55,187 nt of DNA from an uncultured Collinsella sp. (GTDB taxonomy: Bacteria; Actinomycetota; Coriobacteriia; Coriobacteriales; Coriobacteriaceae): positions 1 to 55,187 of the forward strand of contig UQLA01000017.1 in assembly GCA_900541745.1 (NCBI GenBank), written 5' to 3'. Of this stretch, positions 15,427 to 25,650 are shown in pieces. The notes beneath the pieces are model-generated. The model saw only the letters and a program-made list of their open reading frames with translations. It did not search any database and was not told the origin of the DNA. Position 1 is the stretch's first letter. Each line of letters opens with the position of its first letter. The translations under genes were made by a program, and so were the position numbers.

Positions 15427-16304
15427 TTCAAAGCCCCTTTCAGCATGAAGCGAAGATAGTCATCAATGGTTGCCCGATCGCAGGGAATCTCGGGGAAGGC
15501 CTCGAGCACTTCGCGGTGGTTGGGCACGAGCACGTCCACGCTGTAGGCGTGGCGGGCGACGCGGGTGCCTTCGACGCAAGCCATGAGCTCAGCGGCCTGT
15601 GCCTGGGTGCAGTGGGCGATGCCGGCGCGGTCGGTAATGTCCTCGCGTGGCAGGTCAAACACAATCGAGCCGTTATCGATGCAGATGACGCGGTCGGCGG
15701 CGCGATCGAGGTCGGACGTAATGTGGCTCGAGAGCAGCACACTGCGCTGACCGTCGGAAACAAAGGCAAGCAGCTCATCGAGCAGCTCCTCGCGTGCCAT
15801 GGGATCGAGGCCCGCGGTGGCTTCGTCCAAAACGAGCAGCTTGGCCTCGTGGCTGAGCGCGCAGGCAAGCTGCAACTTCATGCCCATGCCGCGGGAGAGG
15901 TCCTTGACCTTTGCCTTGGGATCGAGGCCAAATCGGTTGATGAGGCTAGCGAAGGTGTCGTGGATCCAGGTGGGGTACGCCGGGCTTACGAGTGCCTCGA
16001 CTTCGGTCACCTTGAGTGTGGAAGGGAAGGGGCACGTGTCCAGCACGAGGCCGACGCGAGTGCGCAGACAACGCTGCGTCTCATCGGGCGCATCGATGCC
16101 ACAGCGCTGCCCAAACAGGTGCACCTCGCCGGCATCGAGCTTTATAAGCCCGAGCGCGGCTCGAATCGTCGTTGTTTTGCCAGCGCCATTTGCGCCCACA
16201 AAGCCGACGATCTGGCCAGGCTCCACGGCAAGCGTGACGTCGCGCAGCGAAAAGCGGTCGCTTACAGTGCGTGAGATGCCTTTGAGTTCAAACAAGTTTT
16301 GCAT
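15423..16304 (-). CDS. ABC transporter ATP-binding protein
   Basis: A 293-residue ATPase. Walker A is GANGAGKTT, the signature motif is the variant LSRGMGMKLQLA, Walker B is LLVLDEATAGLDP, and the H-loop is SSHITSD. Its likely partners are the permease downstream and the GntR regulator upstream, as in YtrABC-like or antimicrobial-peptide export modules. ATG 16304 follows AGAAAGG. Reading further upstream in the same frame gives no sensible protein. Confidence 0.92.
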   Translation of the reverse strand: MQNLFELKGISRTVSDRFSLRDVTLAVEPGQIVGFVGANGAGKTTTIRAALGLIKLDAGEVHLFGQRCGIDAPDETQRCLRTRVGLVLDTCPFPSTLKVTEVEALVSPAYPTWIHDTFASLINRFGLDPKAKVKDLSRGMGMKLQLACALSHEAKLLVLDEATAGLDPMAREELLDELLAFVSDGQRSVLLSSHITSDLDRAADRVICIDNGSIVFDLPREDITDRAGIAHCTQAQAAELMACVEGTRVARHAYSVDVLVPNHREVLEAFPEIPCDRATIDDYLRFMLKGALK

Positions 16305-16327
16305 GGTATAGCCTTTCTTGCAGATGG

Positions 16328-16708
16328 CTACTGCATGGTTTCGGGGGCTACCAGGTCGAGCATTTCGTGCAGCTTGTCGCGCGTGACGCCCAAGGCTTCG
16401 GCTTGGCTTGCCGCTTTCGCAAGCAGCTCTTCGATATGGCAGAGCTGGTTTTCGCGCAAGAGCTCCTGGTTGCCCTCGGTGATAAAACAGCCCTTGCCCT
16501 GCACGGTGCAGATAAACCCGAGCTGCTCCAGCTCGGCGTAGGCGCGCTTGGTGGTGATGACGCTCACGCCAAGATCGCTCGCGAGCGCACGGATGCTGGG
16601 GAGTTTGGCTCCCGCAGCGAGCGTGCCCGAAAGGATCTGAGCTTTGACTTGCGAGGCTATTTGCTCGTAGATGGGTTTGTCGCTCGAATTGGATAGGATG
16701 ATGTCCAC
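16328..16708 (-). CDS. YtrA-type GntR transcription regulator
   Basis: A 126-residue repressor: a GntR winged helix (IYEQIASQVKAQILSGTL, then AKLPSIRALASDLGVSVITTKRAY) with only a short helical tail, as in the YtrA subfamily. Such proteins repress the ABC-transporter operon they head. The gene ends 23 bases before the ATPase start. An inverted repeat 28-61 bases upstream of the start is the likely operator. Confidence 0.92.
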   Translation of the reverse strand: MDIILSNSSDKPIYEQIASQVKAQILSGTLAAGAKLPSIRALASDLGVSVITTKRAYAELEQLGFICTVQGKGCFITEGNQELLRENQLCHIEELLAKAASQAEALGVTRDKLHEMLDLVAPETMQ

Positions 16709-16735
16709 AGCGGCTCCTTAGCTGTTGGGCTACAC

Positions 16736-16769
16736 GTGTATATAACCGGTAAGCACAGTATATATACAC
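16736..16769. promoter_or_regulatory. Inverted repeat GTGTATATA-N16-TATATACAC, probable GntR operator
   Basis: A perfect 9-bp inverted repeat lies upstream of the GntR/ABC operon and is flanked by AT-rich promoter-like sequence (CACTATACACAG). YtrA-type repressors bind GT...TATA...AC palindromes in this position. Confidence 0.6.
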
Positions 16770-16819
16770 TATACACAGTTATGCAAGAGGTAAATAGGGA
16801 TTGTCCGTTCGTTCGGTCA

Positions 16820-17034
16820 TCTCAATCTGTAACAACTGGAGAAGATTTTGGCTGCTAGATGTTACAGATCGAGACATTGGCCACCCGTCTATTCTTACAT
16901 CTCAATCTGTAACAGATAGACCCGTTTTGAGTGGCTAGATGTTACAGATCGAGATCTTTCTGGGACGCCCACCTGTTTGTCTCAATCTGTAACAGGTAGA
17001 GGTTCAAAAACCGTCTAGATGTTACAGATCGAGA
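16820..17034. repeat. Six 15-bp repeats in alternating orientation at exact 40-bp spacing
   Basis: TCTCAATCTGTAACA occurs at 16820, 16900 and 16980. Its near reverse complement TGTTACAGATCGAGA occurs at 16860, 16940 and 17020, each time preceded by CTAGA. Every repeat is separated from the next by exactly 25 bases of different sequence. The result is three 55-bp hairpins on an 80-bp pitch. The rest of 16709-17179 holds only the GntR operator and the prfC promoter region. Confidence 0.95.
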
Positions 17035-17179
17035 CAAACTGCTGCGGAGTGCCGCCATCGACTGCTACCCCATGCCCCAACTGATGAATTTGTCCTGATA
17101 GGTGCCCTATGACGAGATTTCGCGGCTACAATAGTACGGTTACATCGACGTAATGCACTTAATGCAAGAAAGGATCCGC

Positions 17180-18793
<1,614 letters not shown>

Positions 18794-18799
18794 CGCATC

Positions 18800-18829
18800 G
18801 GCGCGGTGGCCCTGCGGGGCTGCCGCGCC
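18800..18829 (+). terminator. GC-rich hairpin after prfC
   Basis: GGCGCGG (18800-18806) pairs with CCGCGCC (18823-18829), and inner GCCC pairs with GGGC. A short T-run follows. Probable terminator. Confidence 0.6.
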
Positions 18830-18893
18830 GTTTGCTTGCCTGATGTCGTGTGAGCGGCTATCATACCCACCGTCGTCTCAAGACCGGGGCGTC

Positions 18894-18945
18894 CGAGCAG
18901 TTCGGGTCCGATATCCTGCTCGTTAAACCTAAAACCAAAGGAGTA
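18894..18945 (+). promoter_or_regulatory. Candidate preQ1-I-like riboswitch before the queuosine-precursor transporter
   Basis: Stem CGAGCAG (18894-18900) / CTGCTCG (18916-18922) encloses a loop starting TTCGGGT. It is followed by an A-rich tail (TTAAACCTAAAACCAAAGGAG) that overlaps the ribosome site. Loop GGT or GGGT can pair with the tail ACC to form the H-type pseudoknot of preQ1-I aptamers, which would hide the GGAG. The downstream gene is of the family these switches control. The loop is longer than usual, so this stays a candidate. Confidence 0.4.
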
Positions 18946-18949
18946 CATA

Positions 18950-19672
18950 ATGATCAAGAAGGTCATGGAGGACTACAAGGTCCTGTTGCGGAGCATTCCC
19001 GCGGCAACGGTTTCGCTGTTTTTCGTGAGCGTCATCATGATGAACCTACTGGCCAACAAAGAGCTCATCAGCCTGCCGTATCTGGCGCTCGACTGTGGCT
19101 TTGTGGTGAGCTGGGTTTCGTTTTTGTGCCAGGACATGATCTGCAAGCGCTTCGGCGCCAAGGCATCCATTAAAATCTCTATCCTCGCGCTGCTGGTTAA
19201 CCTGGCCGTGAGCCTGTGCTTTTGGGCATGCTCGCTCACGCCCGGTATGTGGGGTGCCTACTACGACACCGGCATGATCGAGGTCAACACTGCCCTTAAC
19301 GCCACCATCGGCGGCACCTGGTACGTGGTGCTGGGCTCTTCGCTGGCAATGCTCGTTTCTGCCGTGGTTAACTCCACGCTCAACCAGTCGCTCGGCCGTA
19401 TGCTCAAAAAGAATAACTTTGCGAGCTTCGCTTTCCGTTCCTATGTGTCCACGGGCGTTGGCCAGTTTATCGACAACCTGGTCTTTGCCATTGTGGTAAG
19501 CCACACGTTCTTTGGTTGGACCTGGGTACAGGTCCTTATGTGCTCGCTGACCGGCGCTGTTGCCGAGCTGCTGTGCGAGGTCTTCCTGAGCCCCGTGGGC
19601 TACAAGGTCGTGCGCGGCTGGGAGCGCGAGAATGTGGGCTCCGAGTACCTCGAGCGCCACGCAACCGCCTAA
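18950..19672 (+). CDS. VUT/YhhQ-family queuosine precursor transporter
   Basis: A 240-residue integral membrane protein with about six helices. It belongs to the VUT (DUF165) family, which imports queuosine precursors such as preQ0, preQ1 or queuine. Typical signatures are the early VSVIMMNLLANKE, the conserved Asp/Gly around LDCGFVVSWVSFLCQDMICKRFG and the late GQFIDNLVFAIV. No queuosine synthesis genes are in the window, which fits a salvage lifestyle. AAAGGAG precedes ATG 18950. Confidence 0.88.
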   Translation: MIKKVMEDYKVLLRSIPAATVSLFFVSVIMMNLLANKELISLPYLALDCGFVVSWVSFLCQDMICKRFGAKASIKISILALLVNLAVSLCFWACSLTPGMWGAYYDTGMIEVNTALNATIGGTWYVVLGSSLAMLVSAVVNSTLNQSLGRMLKKNNFASFAFRSYVSTGVGQFIDNLVFAIVVSHTFFGWTWVQVLMCSLTGAVAELLCEVFLSPVGYKVVRGWERENVGSEYLERHATA

Positions 19673-19681
19673 GGAGCAAGT

Positions 19682-20362
19682 ATGCGGGTTTTGATCACGG
19701 GCGCTTCGGGTGGTATCGGAGCCGCGTGCGTGCAGCGCTTTTTGGACGAGGGCCACGAGGTCGTGGGCTTTGATCTGCTGCCGGCGGCAATCGAACACGA
19801 GCGCTACCGCCATCTGATCGTTGATGTCCGCGAGCCGGACTCGTTTCCAAGCGACCTTGAACCCCAGGTAATCGTGAATGTTGCCGGTACGCAGGATTCG
19901 GCCGACGACATCGCCGCCAACCTGTGTGGCACCATCAACGTGACCGAGCGCTACGCCTTTGTGGGGGAGGGGCTTGCCGCCAAGCCGGCGCCGGCTATTA
20001 AATCCGTGGTCAATGTGGGGTCGGCGAGCGGGCATACGGGATCGGAGTTTCCCGCCTATGCTGCCAGCAAGGGCGGCATTATCGCCTACACCAAGAACCT
20101 TGCAAACCGGCTGGCACCGCAGGCCATCGCCAACAGTGTGGACCCGGGCGGCGTTATCACGCCGCTCAACCGTTGCGTGATGGAAGACGAACACCTGTGG
20201 AACCAGATTATGGAGCTCACACCGCTTAAGCGCTGGGCCACCGCCCAAGAGATCGCCGAGTGGATCTACTTTGTGGGCGTGACCAACCGGTTTATGACCG
20301 GACAGAGTCTGTTGATCGATGGCGGCGAGGCCGGCCGCACACAATTTATTTGGCCCGAGTAG
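19682..20362 (+). CDS. Short-chain dehydrogenase/reductase (SDR)
   Basis: A 226-residue classical SDR. The cofactor motif is TGASGGIG, the N-A-G motif is NVAGTQD, and the catalytic triad is visible as VNVGSAS (Ser) and YAASK (Tyr, Lys). The C-terminal region ends with LLIDGG. The acidic residue after strand 2 (VVGFD) suggests NAD rather than NADP. The gene starts nine bases after the transporter and shares its operon. Substrate unknown. Confidence 0.88.
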   Translation: MRVLITGASGGIGAACVQRFLDEGHEVVGFDLLPAAIEHERYRHLIVDVREPDSFPSDLEPQVIVNVAGTQDSADDIAANLCGTINVTERYAFVGEGLAAKPAPAIKSVVNVGSASGHTGSEFPAYAASKGGIIAYTKNLANRLAPQAIANSVDPGGVITPLNRCVMEDEHLWNQIMELTPLKRWATAQEIAEWIYFVGVTNRFMTGQSLLIDGGEAGRTQFIWPE

Positions 20363-20364
20363 GA

Positions 20365-20396
20365 AACGCGCCCGATGGAAAGCCGTCGGGCGCGTT
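20365..20396. terminator. Intrinsic terminator between SDR and ung
   Basis: A 14-bp stem (AACGCGCCCGATGG / CCGTCGGGCGCGTT, one G-T pair) with loop AAAG, followed by T-rich sequence. It lies between convergent genes. Confidence 0.85.
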
Positions 20397-20412
20397 TTTG
20401 ATGTATCGATTT

Positions 20413-21138
20413 TTAGCCGAGGCAAGTCCAGTTGACGGGAGTCGAGCCGTGCTGTTCGAGTAGCCGATTGGCTGCCGAGAAGGGGCGCGACCCCATAAAG
20501 GCGGGGAGTTCTGCCGTGGCACGGTTGGCCGAAAGCGGCGAGGGATGCGTAGAGGCTAGGCAGAACTTGTCGGTTGCCTTGCCCGCGCCGGTCGTGGCGA
20601 GCTTGCCTTCGACCATCTGCTGGGCAAAGCGGCCCCATGCCAAAAAGACTACCGGTTGGGGCAGCTGACAGCAGCGTTCGATAACGTAGTCGGTGAGCGT
20701 ACTCCAGCCCAGTTTGGCGTGCGAGTTCGCGGCATGCTCGCGCACGGTGAGCGTGGTGTTGAGGAGCAGGACGCCCTGCTGTGCCCATGGGGTTAGGTCT
20801 CCCGTGGCGGGAATAGGGCAATCCAGATCGGCTTTGAGTTCCTTATAGATGTTGCGCAGGCTCGGCGGCAACTTGGTTTGCGTCGCGGGGACCGAGAACG
20901 ACAGTCCCATTGCCTGGTTGGGCCCGTGATAGGGGTCCTGACCCAAAATGACAACCTTGACCTGGTCGGCCGGCGTATAGACGAGGGCATTGAGAATGTC
21001 GTCTTGTGCCGGGTAGATGGTCTGCTCGGCACGCAAAAGGGCGATGCGCTCGAGCAGCTGGTTCGTAGTGTCACGTACCGGCTGCGGCGCATCGCCCAAC
21101 CAAGTTGCTATGTTGCGATCGCGAGTTGCGGTGTCCAT
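20413..21138 (-). CDS. ung: Uracil-DNA glycosylase (family 1)
   Basis: A 241-residue enzyme that removes uracil from DNA. Motif A is VILGQDPYHGPNQAMGLSFSV with the catalytic Asp, the uracil-binding Asn is in LLLNTTLTVRE, and motif B is HPSPLSANR with the catalytic His. Length and motifs are normal for UDG family 1. ATG 21138 follows AAAGGAG. Confidence 0.97.
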   Translation of the reverse strand: MDTATRDRNIATWLGDAPQPVRDTTNQLLERIALLRAEQTIYPAQDDILNALVYTPADQVKVVILGQDPYHGPNQAMGLSFSVPATQTKLPPSLRNIYKELKADLDCPIPATGDLTPWAQQGVLLLNTTLTVREHAANSHAKLGWSTLTDYVIERCCQLPQPVVFLAWGRFAQQMVEGKLATTGAGKATDKFCLASTHPSPLSANRATAELPAFMGSRPFSAANRLLEQHGSTPVNWTCLG

Positions 21139-21226
21139 GGGGCTCCTTTATGCCAGATGCTCTGTTGGCATCTATTGTAAAGGCGCACCGGTTGCCTTTA
21201 TGCCGCGGCTGTATGAAGAGTGGGGT

Positions 21227-22129
21227 CTACGAAACGTGCTCGGGCGCTCCTGCCATGCGAGCCTGTCCATGCGCGCGAAGGCGCGGAAGCTCGACGGTTG
21301 CCACCATGACGCCGGTGAGGATGAGAGCGGCGCCAAAGAAGGCGATGGGGCTCAGGACCTCGCCGACCAGGAAGAACGAAAAGACGGCGGAGCAGACCGG
21401 TTCGAGCGAGAAAGCGAAGCCGGTGGTCTCGGCAGGCACGTGGGGCTGCACGAGCGTCTGGGTGATAAAGCCATAGGCAGAGCAGATGAGTGCGAGCGCG
21501 ACGACGACCACGATCTCGCTCGGCGTGCCGGGAAGCGTGAAACCGCCAAAGGTGAATGCGGCGATACCCGAGAACAAGCCGCCAAAGCCCAGCTGCCAAA
21601 CGCCCAGAGCAAGCGGGTTGACATCTTCGACAAAGCGCTTCGCCACAATGATATGGCCGGCATAGACAAAGGCGGAGAGCAGCATGATGGTCGCGCCGGG
21701 ATTCAGGCTGGTGAAGTCGGCGCCCGAGAGCAGCAGCATGCCGCAGGTGACGATGGCGGTGCCGATGAGCACTTTGCGCTCGGGGGCACGACGCAGCAGG
21801 GCGGCGTTGGCAAACGGCACGATCACGACCGTCAGGCTCTGCAAAAAGCCGGCGGTGGAGGCGGAGGTGAGGCTGGAGCCCAGGCACATGCAGGTGAGCT
21901 CGGTTGCCATAATGGCGCCGATGATGGCGGCGCGGACCATAAGGTCACGGTTGATGCGCAACGCGTGCTTGTGGAAGAGCAGCAGGCAAGCCGCAAAGGC
22001 GATGATGCAGCGTAGCGCGACGATACTCGTGGCGTTCATGCTGTCCATGCCGATCTTCATGAGGGGATACGAAAAGCCCCATGCGACGGGAACGGAAAAT
22101 GAGAGCGCGATTGCTTTTTTGCGATCCAT
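21227..22129 (-). CDS. EamA/DMT-family exporter
   Basis: A 300-residue drug/metabolite transporter with ten membrane helices in two EamA repeats. The first begins at ALSFSVPVAWGFSYPLMKIG and the second around LALGVWQLGFGGLFSGI. Typical final helices are SAVFSFFLVGEVLSPIAFFGAALILTGV. It faces a LysR gene across a 158-bp intergenic region, so it is a likely target of that regulator. Substrate unknown. AAAGGAG precedes the start. Confidence 0.9.
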   Translation of the reverse strand: MDRKKAIALSFSVPVAWGFSYPLMKIGMDSMNATSIVALRCIIAFAACLLLFHKHALRINRDLMVRAAIIGAIMATELTCMCLGSSLTSASTAGFLQSLTVVIVPFANAALLRRAPERKVLIGTAIVTCGMLLLSGADFTSLNPGATIMLLSAFVYAGHIIVAKRFVEDVNPLALGVWQLGFGGLFSGIAAFTFGGFTLPGTPSEIVVVVALALICSAYGFITQTLVQPHVPAETTGFAFSLEPVCSAVFSFFLVGEVLSPIAFFGAALILTGVMVATVELPRLRAHGQARMAGAPEHVS

Positions 22130-22287
22130 GGGACTCCTTTTGTTACAGAACGGTTTCGTACAAAGGATTCTGCTCCCAGATGTGAATGTAGTAAAGCGAA
22201 TGTATCTTCAGTATGATTAAGAAACGCTAAAGTTGGTGCGAAAAGCGCTGGCAAAACGTTTTACGGCTGCATTGATGTGGAGGCACG

Positions 22288-23154
22288 ATGGCATCGCGGT
22301 ATCAGATTGTTTGTATGGTGGTCGATCGCGGCAGTCTTAAGGGTGCGGCCGACGAGTTGGGCTATACGCAAAGTGCGGTGAGCCAGGCCGTCAAGGCGCT
22401 CGAGCGCGAGCTGGGCACCACGCTTATCGAGCGCGGAAAGCAGGGCGTCTCGCTTACGCGCGACGGCAAACAGTACCTGCCGTATCTGCGCCAAATCGTA
22501 ACTGCCGAGGCCGAGCTCGAGGGCAAGCGCCAGGAGCTGCTGGGGCTTTCGTCGACAGATATTCGCATCGCGACGTTTACCAACGTGAGTCGTACCGTGC
22601 TGCCGCGCGTGATCCGCGATTTTGGTGCGCTGCACCCGGGCGTACGCTTCACCCTCAAGCAGGGCGATTACACGCGCAACGCCCAGTGGGTGCACGATGG
22701 CGTGGTTGACTTTTGCTTTACAGCACGTGGATTTACCGCTGGGCTCGAGAAGCGCGTGGTCTATCACGACGAGTTGGTGGCGCTGTTGCCGGCCGCGCAT
22801 CCGCTGGCGGCAAAGGAAAAGGTGACGCTCGCCGACCTGGCGTCCGAGCCGTTTGTGCTGCTGGATGAGGGCGAACAGAGCCTGGTGCTCGATGCATTTG
22901 CGGCGCATGGGCTGTCGCCGCATGTGACGAGCGAGGTCACCGACGACTACACCATCATGGCGATGGTGGAGGAGGGCCTGGGCGTGAGTATGCTCTACCG
23001 TCGTACTGTGGAGGGAATGCGAGCCGATATTCGCGTGCGTCCCATCGTGCATGCCCCCTCGCGCGACGTGGTGGCCGCCTGGCGCAGCTGGGACACCATG
23101 CCCATCGCCACGAGGCGCTATATCGACTATATGAGCTCGCATATTGTCAATTAA
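22288..23154 (+). CDS. LysR-family transcription regulator
   Basis: A 288-residue LysR protein. The N-terminal winged helix (GSLKGAADELGYTQSAVSQAVKALERELGTTLIERG) is complete, and residues 90-288 form the ligand-binding domain. GGAGG precedes ATG 22288. Its divergent neighbour is an EamA exporter, the usual layout for a LysR regulator and its target. The ligand is unknown. Confidence 0.92.
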   Translation: MASRYQIVCMVVDRGSLKGAADELGYTQSAVSQAVKALERELGTTLIERGKQGVSLTRDGKQYLPYLRQIVTAEAELEGKRQELLGLSSTDIRIATFTNVSRTVLPRVIRDFGALHPGVRFTLKQGDYTRNAQWVHDGVVDFCFTARGFTAGLEKRVVYHDELVALLPAAHPLAAKEKVTLADLASEPFVLLDEGEQSLVLDAFAAHGLSPHVTSEVTDDYTIMAMVEEGLGVSMLYRRTVEGMRADIRVRPIVHAPSRDVVAAWRSWDTMPIATRRYIDYMSSHIVN

Positions 23155-23181
23155 TGACTGGCGTAGCGTTGAGTGCGGTGT

Positions 23182-24564
23182 TTAGCGGGCTGTCGCTTTG
23201 GCTTGGGTGGCGCGATAGGTGCGTGCCGGGTGGCAAAGTAGCACTGCCACGACCATAAAGAACGCCGTGGTGCCCAGGCTGATGGGGTAGACCATCATGA
23301 TGTTCGCAAAGGTACGGAAGTGCGGGAACACGCAGAACACCCAATAGAAGCGGATGCCGCAGACGCAGATCATGGTGATGAGGGCGGGTGTGAGCGAGAT
23401 GCCAAAGCCGCGCAGGTAGCCTGACATGTTTTCGTAGAACATGCTAAAGGCGTACGCCGGGAAGATCGAGCACACGCGGATATAGCCAATCGAGACGATG
23501 TTGGGATCGCTGTTGAACAGCGATAGGATCTCGCGCCCCAGGCCGACAATAACGATAATCGTGGTGAGTGCAACGATACCGCCTTCGACCAGGCAGACCT
23601 TGAGCGTCTTGGTACAGCGGTCGATCTGGCGGGCACCGTGGTTTTGTCCCACAAAGGTGGTGCAGGCCTGGCTAAAGCTGTTGAGCAGGTTGTAGCACAC
23701 GTACTCCAAGCTCATAGCGGCGCTCGATGCCGCCATGACCTCGGTGCCCAGACTGTTGATGGCGGATTGGATGATGATGTTGGCGACGGCAAAGACGGCG
23801 CTTTGGATGCCGGCGGGCAGGCCGATCTTGATGATGCGCTTGAGGGCGACGGGGTCGATAGCCAGGTCGCGTAGGGTGACGCGGACAACGGAGTCGGTCT
23901 TGAGCAGGCGGATAAAGAGCGTAGCGGCGCTGACGGTGTAAGCGATGGCGGTGGCGATGGCGACGCCCGCGACGCCCCAGTGGAGTACAGGGACAAAGAT
24001 GAGGTCCAGGCCAATGTTGAGGACGGTGGACACGGCAAGCGCCTGCAGCGGCATGCGGGTGATGCCGACGGAGCGGAAGATCGCGGCCTCAAAGTTGTAG
24101 AGCAAAATCGAGGGCATGCTGAGCAAAAAGACGCGTAGATAGAGTGAGGCGAGCGGCATGGTCTCGGCGGGAACGTTGAGCGCGGCGAGCATGGGCTCGG
24201 CAAAGATCTCGCCCAGAGCGATGACGACAAAGCCCACGAGTGCCATTAAAATCGAGGTATGGACGGCACGTTTGACCATGTTCTGATCGTTGCGGCCGAT
24301 AGCGTTGGCGATGACCACGTTGGAGCCAAGCGACATGCCAATAAACAGGTTGAGCATAAGACTGGTAAGCGGAACATTGGAGCCGACCGCCGCCATGGCG
24401 AGGGTTCCCTGGTCGCCCGAGAAGTTACCGATGATGACCGTGGCGATGAGGTTCGACAGCTGCTCCAAGATGCTCGTGGCGGCCACGGGGAAGGCGAACA
24501 GGGGAATATTGCGCCACAGCGAGCCGGTGGTCATGTCAATGTGCTTAGATACGGTATCAGCCAT
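23182..24564 (-). CDS. MATE-family efflux protein
   Basis: A 460-residue protein with twelve membrane helices in two MATE repeats. The first repeat starts LWRNIPLFAFPVAATSILEQLSNLIATVIIGNF. The second contains GLPAGIQSAVFAVANIIIQSAINSLGTEVMAASS and TTFVGQNHGARQ, a typical MATE signature. It probably exports cationic compounds with Na+ or H+ exchange. It is close to the DinF/NorM-like branch common in gut Firmicutes and Coriobacteria. Confidence 0.92.
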   Translation of the reverse strand: MADTVSKHIDMTTGSLWRNIPLFAFPVAATSILEQLSNLIATVIIGNFSGDQGTLAMAAVGSNVPLTSLMLNLFIGMSLGSNVVIANAIGRNDQNMVKRAVHTSILMALVGFVVIALGEIFAEPMLAALNVPAETMPLASLYLRVFLLSMPSILLYNFEAAIFRSVGITRMPLQALAVSTVLNIGLDLIFVPVLHWGVAGVAIATAIAYTVSAATLFIRLLKTDSVVRVTLRDLAIDPVALKRIIKIGLPAGIQSAVFAVANIIIQSAINSLGTEVMAASSAAMSLEYVCYNLLNSFSQACTTFVGQNHGARQIDRCTKTLKVCLVEGGIVALTTIIVIVGLGREILSLFNSDPNIVSIGYIRVCSIFPAYAFSMFYENMSGYLRGFGISLTPALITMICVCGIRFYWVFCVFPHFRTFANIMMVYPISLGTTAFFMVVAVLLCHPARTYRATQAKATAR

Positions 24565-24642
24565 ACGCTCTCAATCTCTAACATGCTTTTTCGTGCTCAT
24601 TTGCGCAGATGATGATACTCCTAATGCAACCAGTCGGCACTT

Positions 24643-24724
24643 AGGGACGTTCCTTTTCTGTCGGCAGCTGGGGACACTCCTTATCTCTTCTAACTAGTCA
24701 TTCAAGAACGTCCCCAATGACTAG
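24643..24724. repeat. ACTAGT-type palindromic repeat, copy 3, with GGGAC tracts
   Basis: It contains AGGGACGTTCCTTT, GTCGGCAGCTGG (24660-24671), GGGGACACTCCTTAT and then AACTAGTCATTCAAGAACGTCCCCAATGACTAG. Copy 2 at 12039-12129 has the same order of parts. The repeat fills the space between divergent genes (MATE, minus; methylase, plus). Confidence 0.75.
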
Positions 24725-24780
24725 GTGGGGAAGGCGTGCGACAATGGTGGGCGTTGTGTTGTTCGCGCTAAGGAGTTGCC

Positions 24781-25596
24781 ATGTTGTTGTGTCCCGTTTG
24801 CCATGAGCCTTTGGTGGACAATGAGCGCGGTGCTGCATGCGCGGGCGGACACCGGTTTGACCGTGCTCGCGAGGGCTATCTATATCTACTGCGCTCGTCC
24901 AAGAGCGGCGACTCCATGGGTGATCCCAAGTCGCAGGCACGCAGCCGTCGTGACTTTTTGAACCGTGGTTACTATGCGCCGTTGCGCGATGCGATGGTCG
25001 AGCTCGTGCGCGAGCGGGTGTCTGGGCGTGCAGCATCTGCGAACGGCCCCATGACGCTGCTCGATATTTGCTGCGGCGAGGGGTATTACACGAGCGCCAT
25101 GGGCGCGGTGCCGGGCGTGGATGCTTACGGCTTTGACCTGGGCAAAGAGATGGTGCGCCTGGCCGCCAAGCGCGGCGATGCGACCTACTTCGTAGCCAAC
25201 ATGAAGGACATTCCCGTGGCCGATGGCGCCTTCGATATGGTGACCGAGCTCTTCGCTCCCTTTAACGAGCGCGAGTTTGCCCGCGTGCTGGCGCCAGAGG
25301 GCTCACTCTATACCGTGGTGCCGGGTGCTCGCCATCTGTTTGGGCTCAAGGAGGTGCTCTACGACACACCGTACCTTAACGATGAGAAGCTGCCGAAGAC
25401 CACCGAGCTCGAGTTAGTCGGAACGCAGCGGGTATCTGCGAATATTACGCTTCAGACGCAGGCCGACATCGAGGCGGTGTTTCAGATGACGCCCTACTAC
25501 TACCGCACGCGCCCCGCCGACAAAGAGCGCCTGGCAAACTTGGACACGCTCCAGACCGATATCGACTTCATCATCGCCGAGTACCGCCACAGCTAA
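24781..25596 (+). CDS. RlmA-type 23S rRNA guanine-N1 methyltransferase
   Basis: A 271-residue methylase. The N-terminal zinc finger has Cys4, Cys7, Cys20 and His24 followed by the family motif GHRFDRAREGYLYLL. The S-adenosylmethionine site is LLDICCGEGYYTSAM. This is the RlmA/RrmA/TlrB group that methylates N1 of G745 or G748 in 23S rRNA. Those positions affect tylosin-type macrolide or viomycin response; which one is used here is not shown. AAGGAG precedes ATG 24781. Confidence 0.88.
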   Translation: MLLCPVCHEPLVDNERGAACAGGHRFDRAREGYLYLLRSSKSGDSMGDPKSQARSRRDFLNRGYYAPLRDAMVELVRERVSGRAASANGPMTLLDICCGEGYYTSAMGAVPGVDAYGFDLGKEMVRLAAKRGDATYFVANMKDIPVADGAFDMVTELFAPFNEREFARVLAPEGSLYTVVPGARHLFGLKEVLYDTPYLNDEKLPKTTELELVGTQRVSANITLQTQADIEAVFQMTPYYYRTRPADKERLANLDTLQTDIDFIIAEYRHS

Positions 25597-25598
25597 CA

Positions 25599-25640
25599 AC
25601 CTGCCAAAAAGGGACAGGTTTATTTTGGTAGGTTTTATCT
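25599..25640. repeat. GGGAC-core palindrome with arm AACCTGCCAAAA
   Basis: Arms AACCTGCCAAAA and TTTTGGTAGGTT enclose AGGGACAGGTTTA, directly after the methylase stop codon. The core is shared with the hairpins at 30483, 34211, 38194 and 38262, but the arms are different. Confidence 0.6.
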
Positions 25641-25650
25641 GGGCAAACGT

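Noticed and set aside
16820..17034. CRISPR array
   Set aside because: The repeats are only 15 bp, alternate in direction, and no cas genes are present. It is kept as an unclassified repeat array.
19046..20821. 591-residue minus-strand frame across the transporter, SDR and ung
   Set aside because: It overlaps three well-supported genes in other frames and has low-complexity, basic composition.
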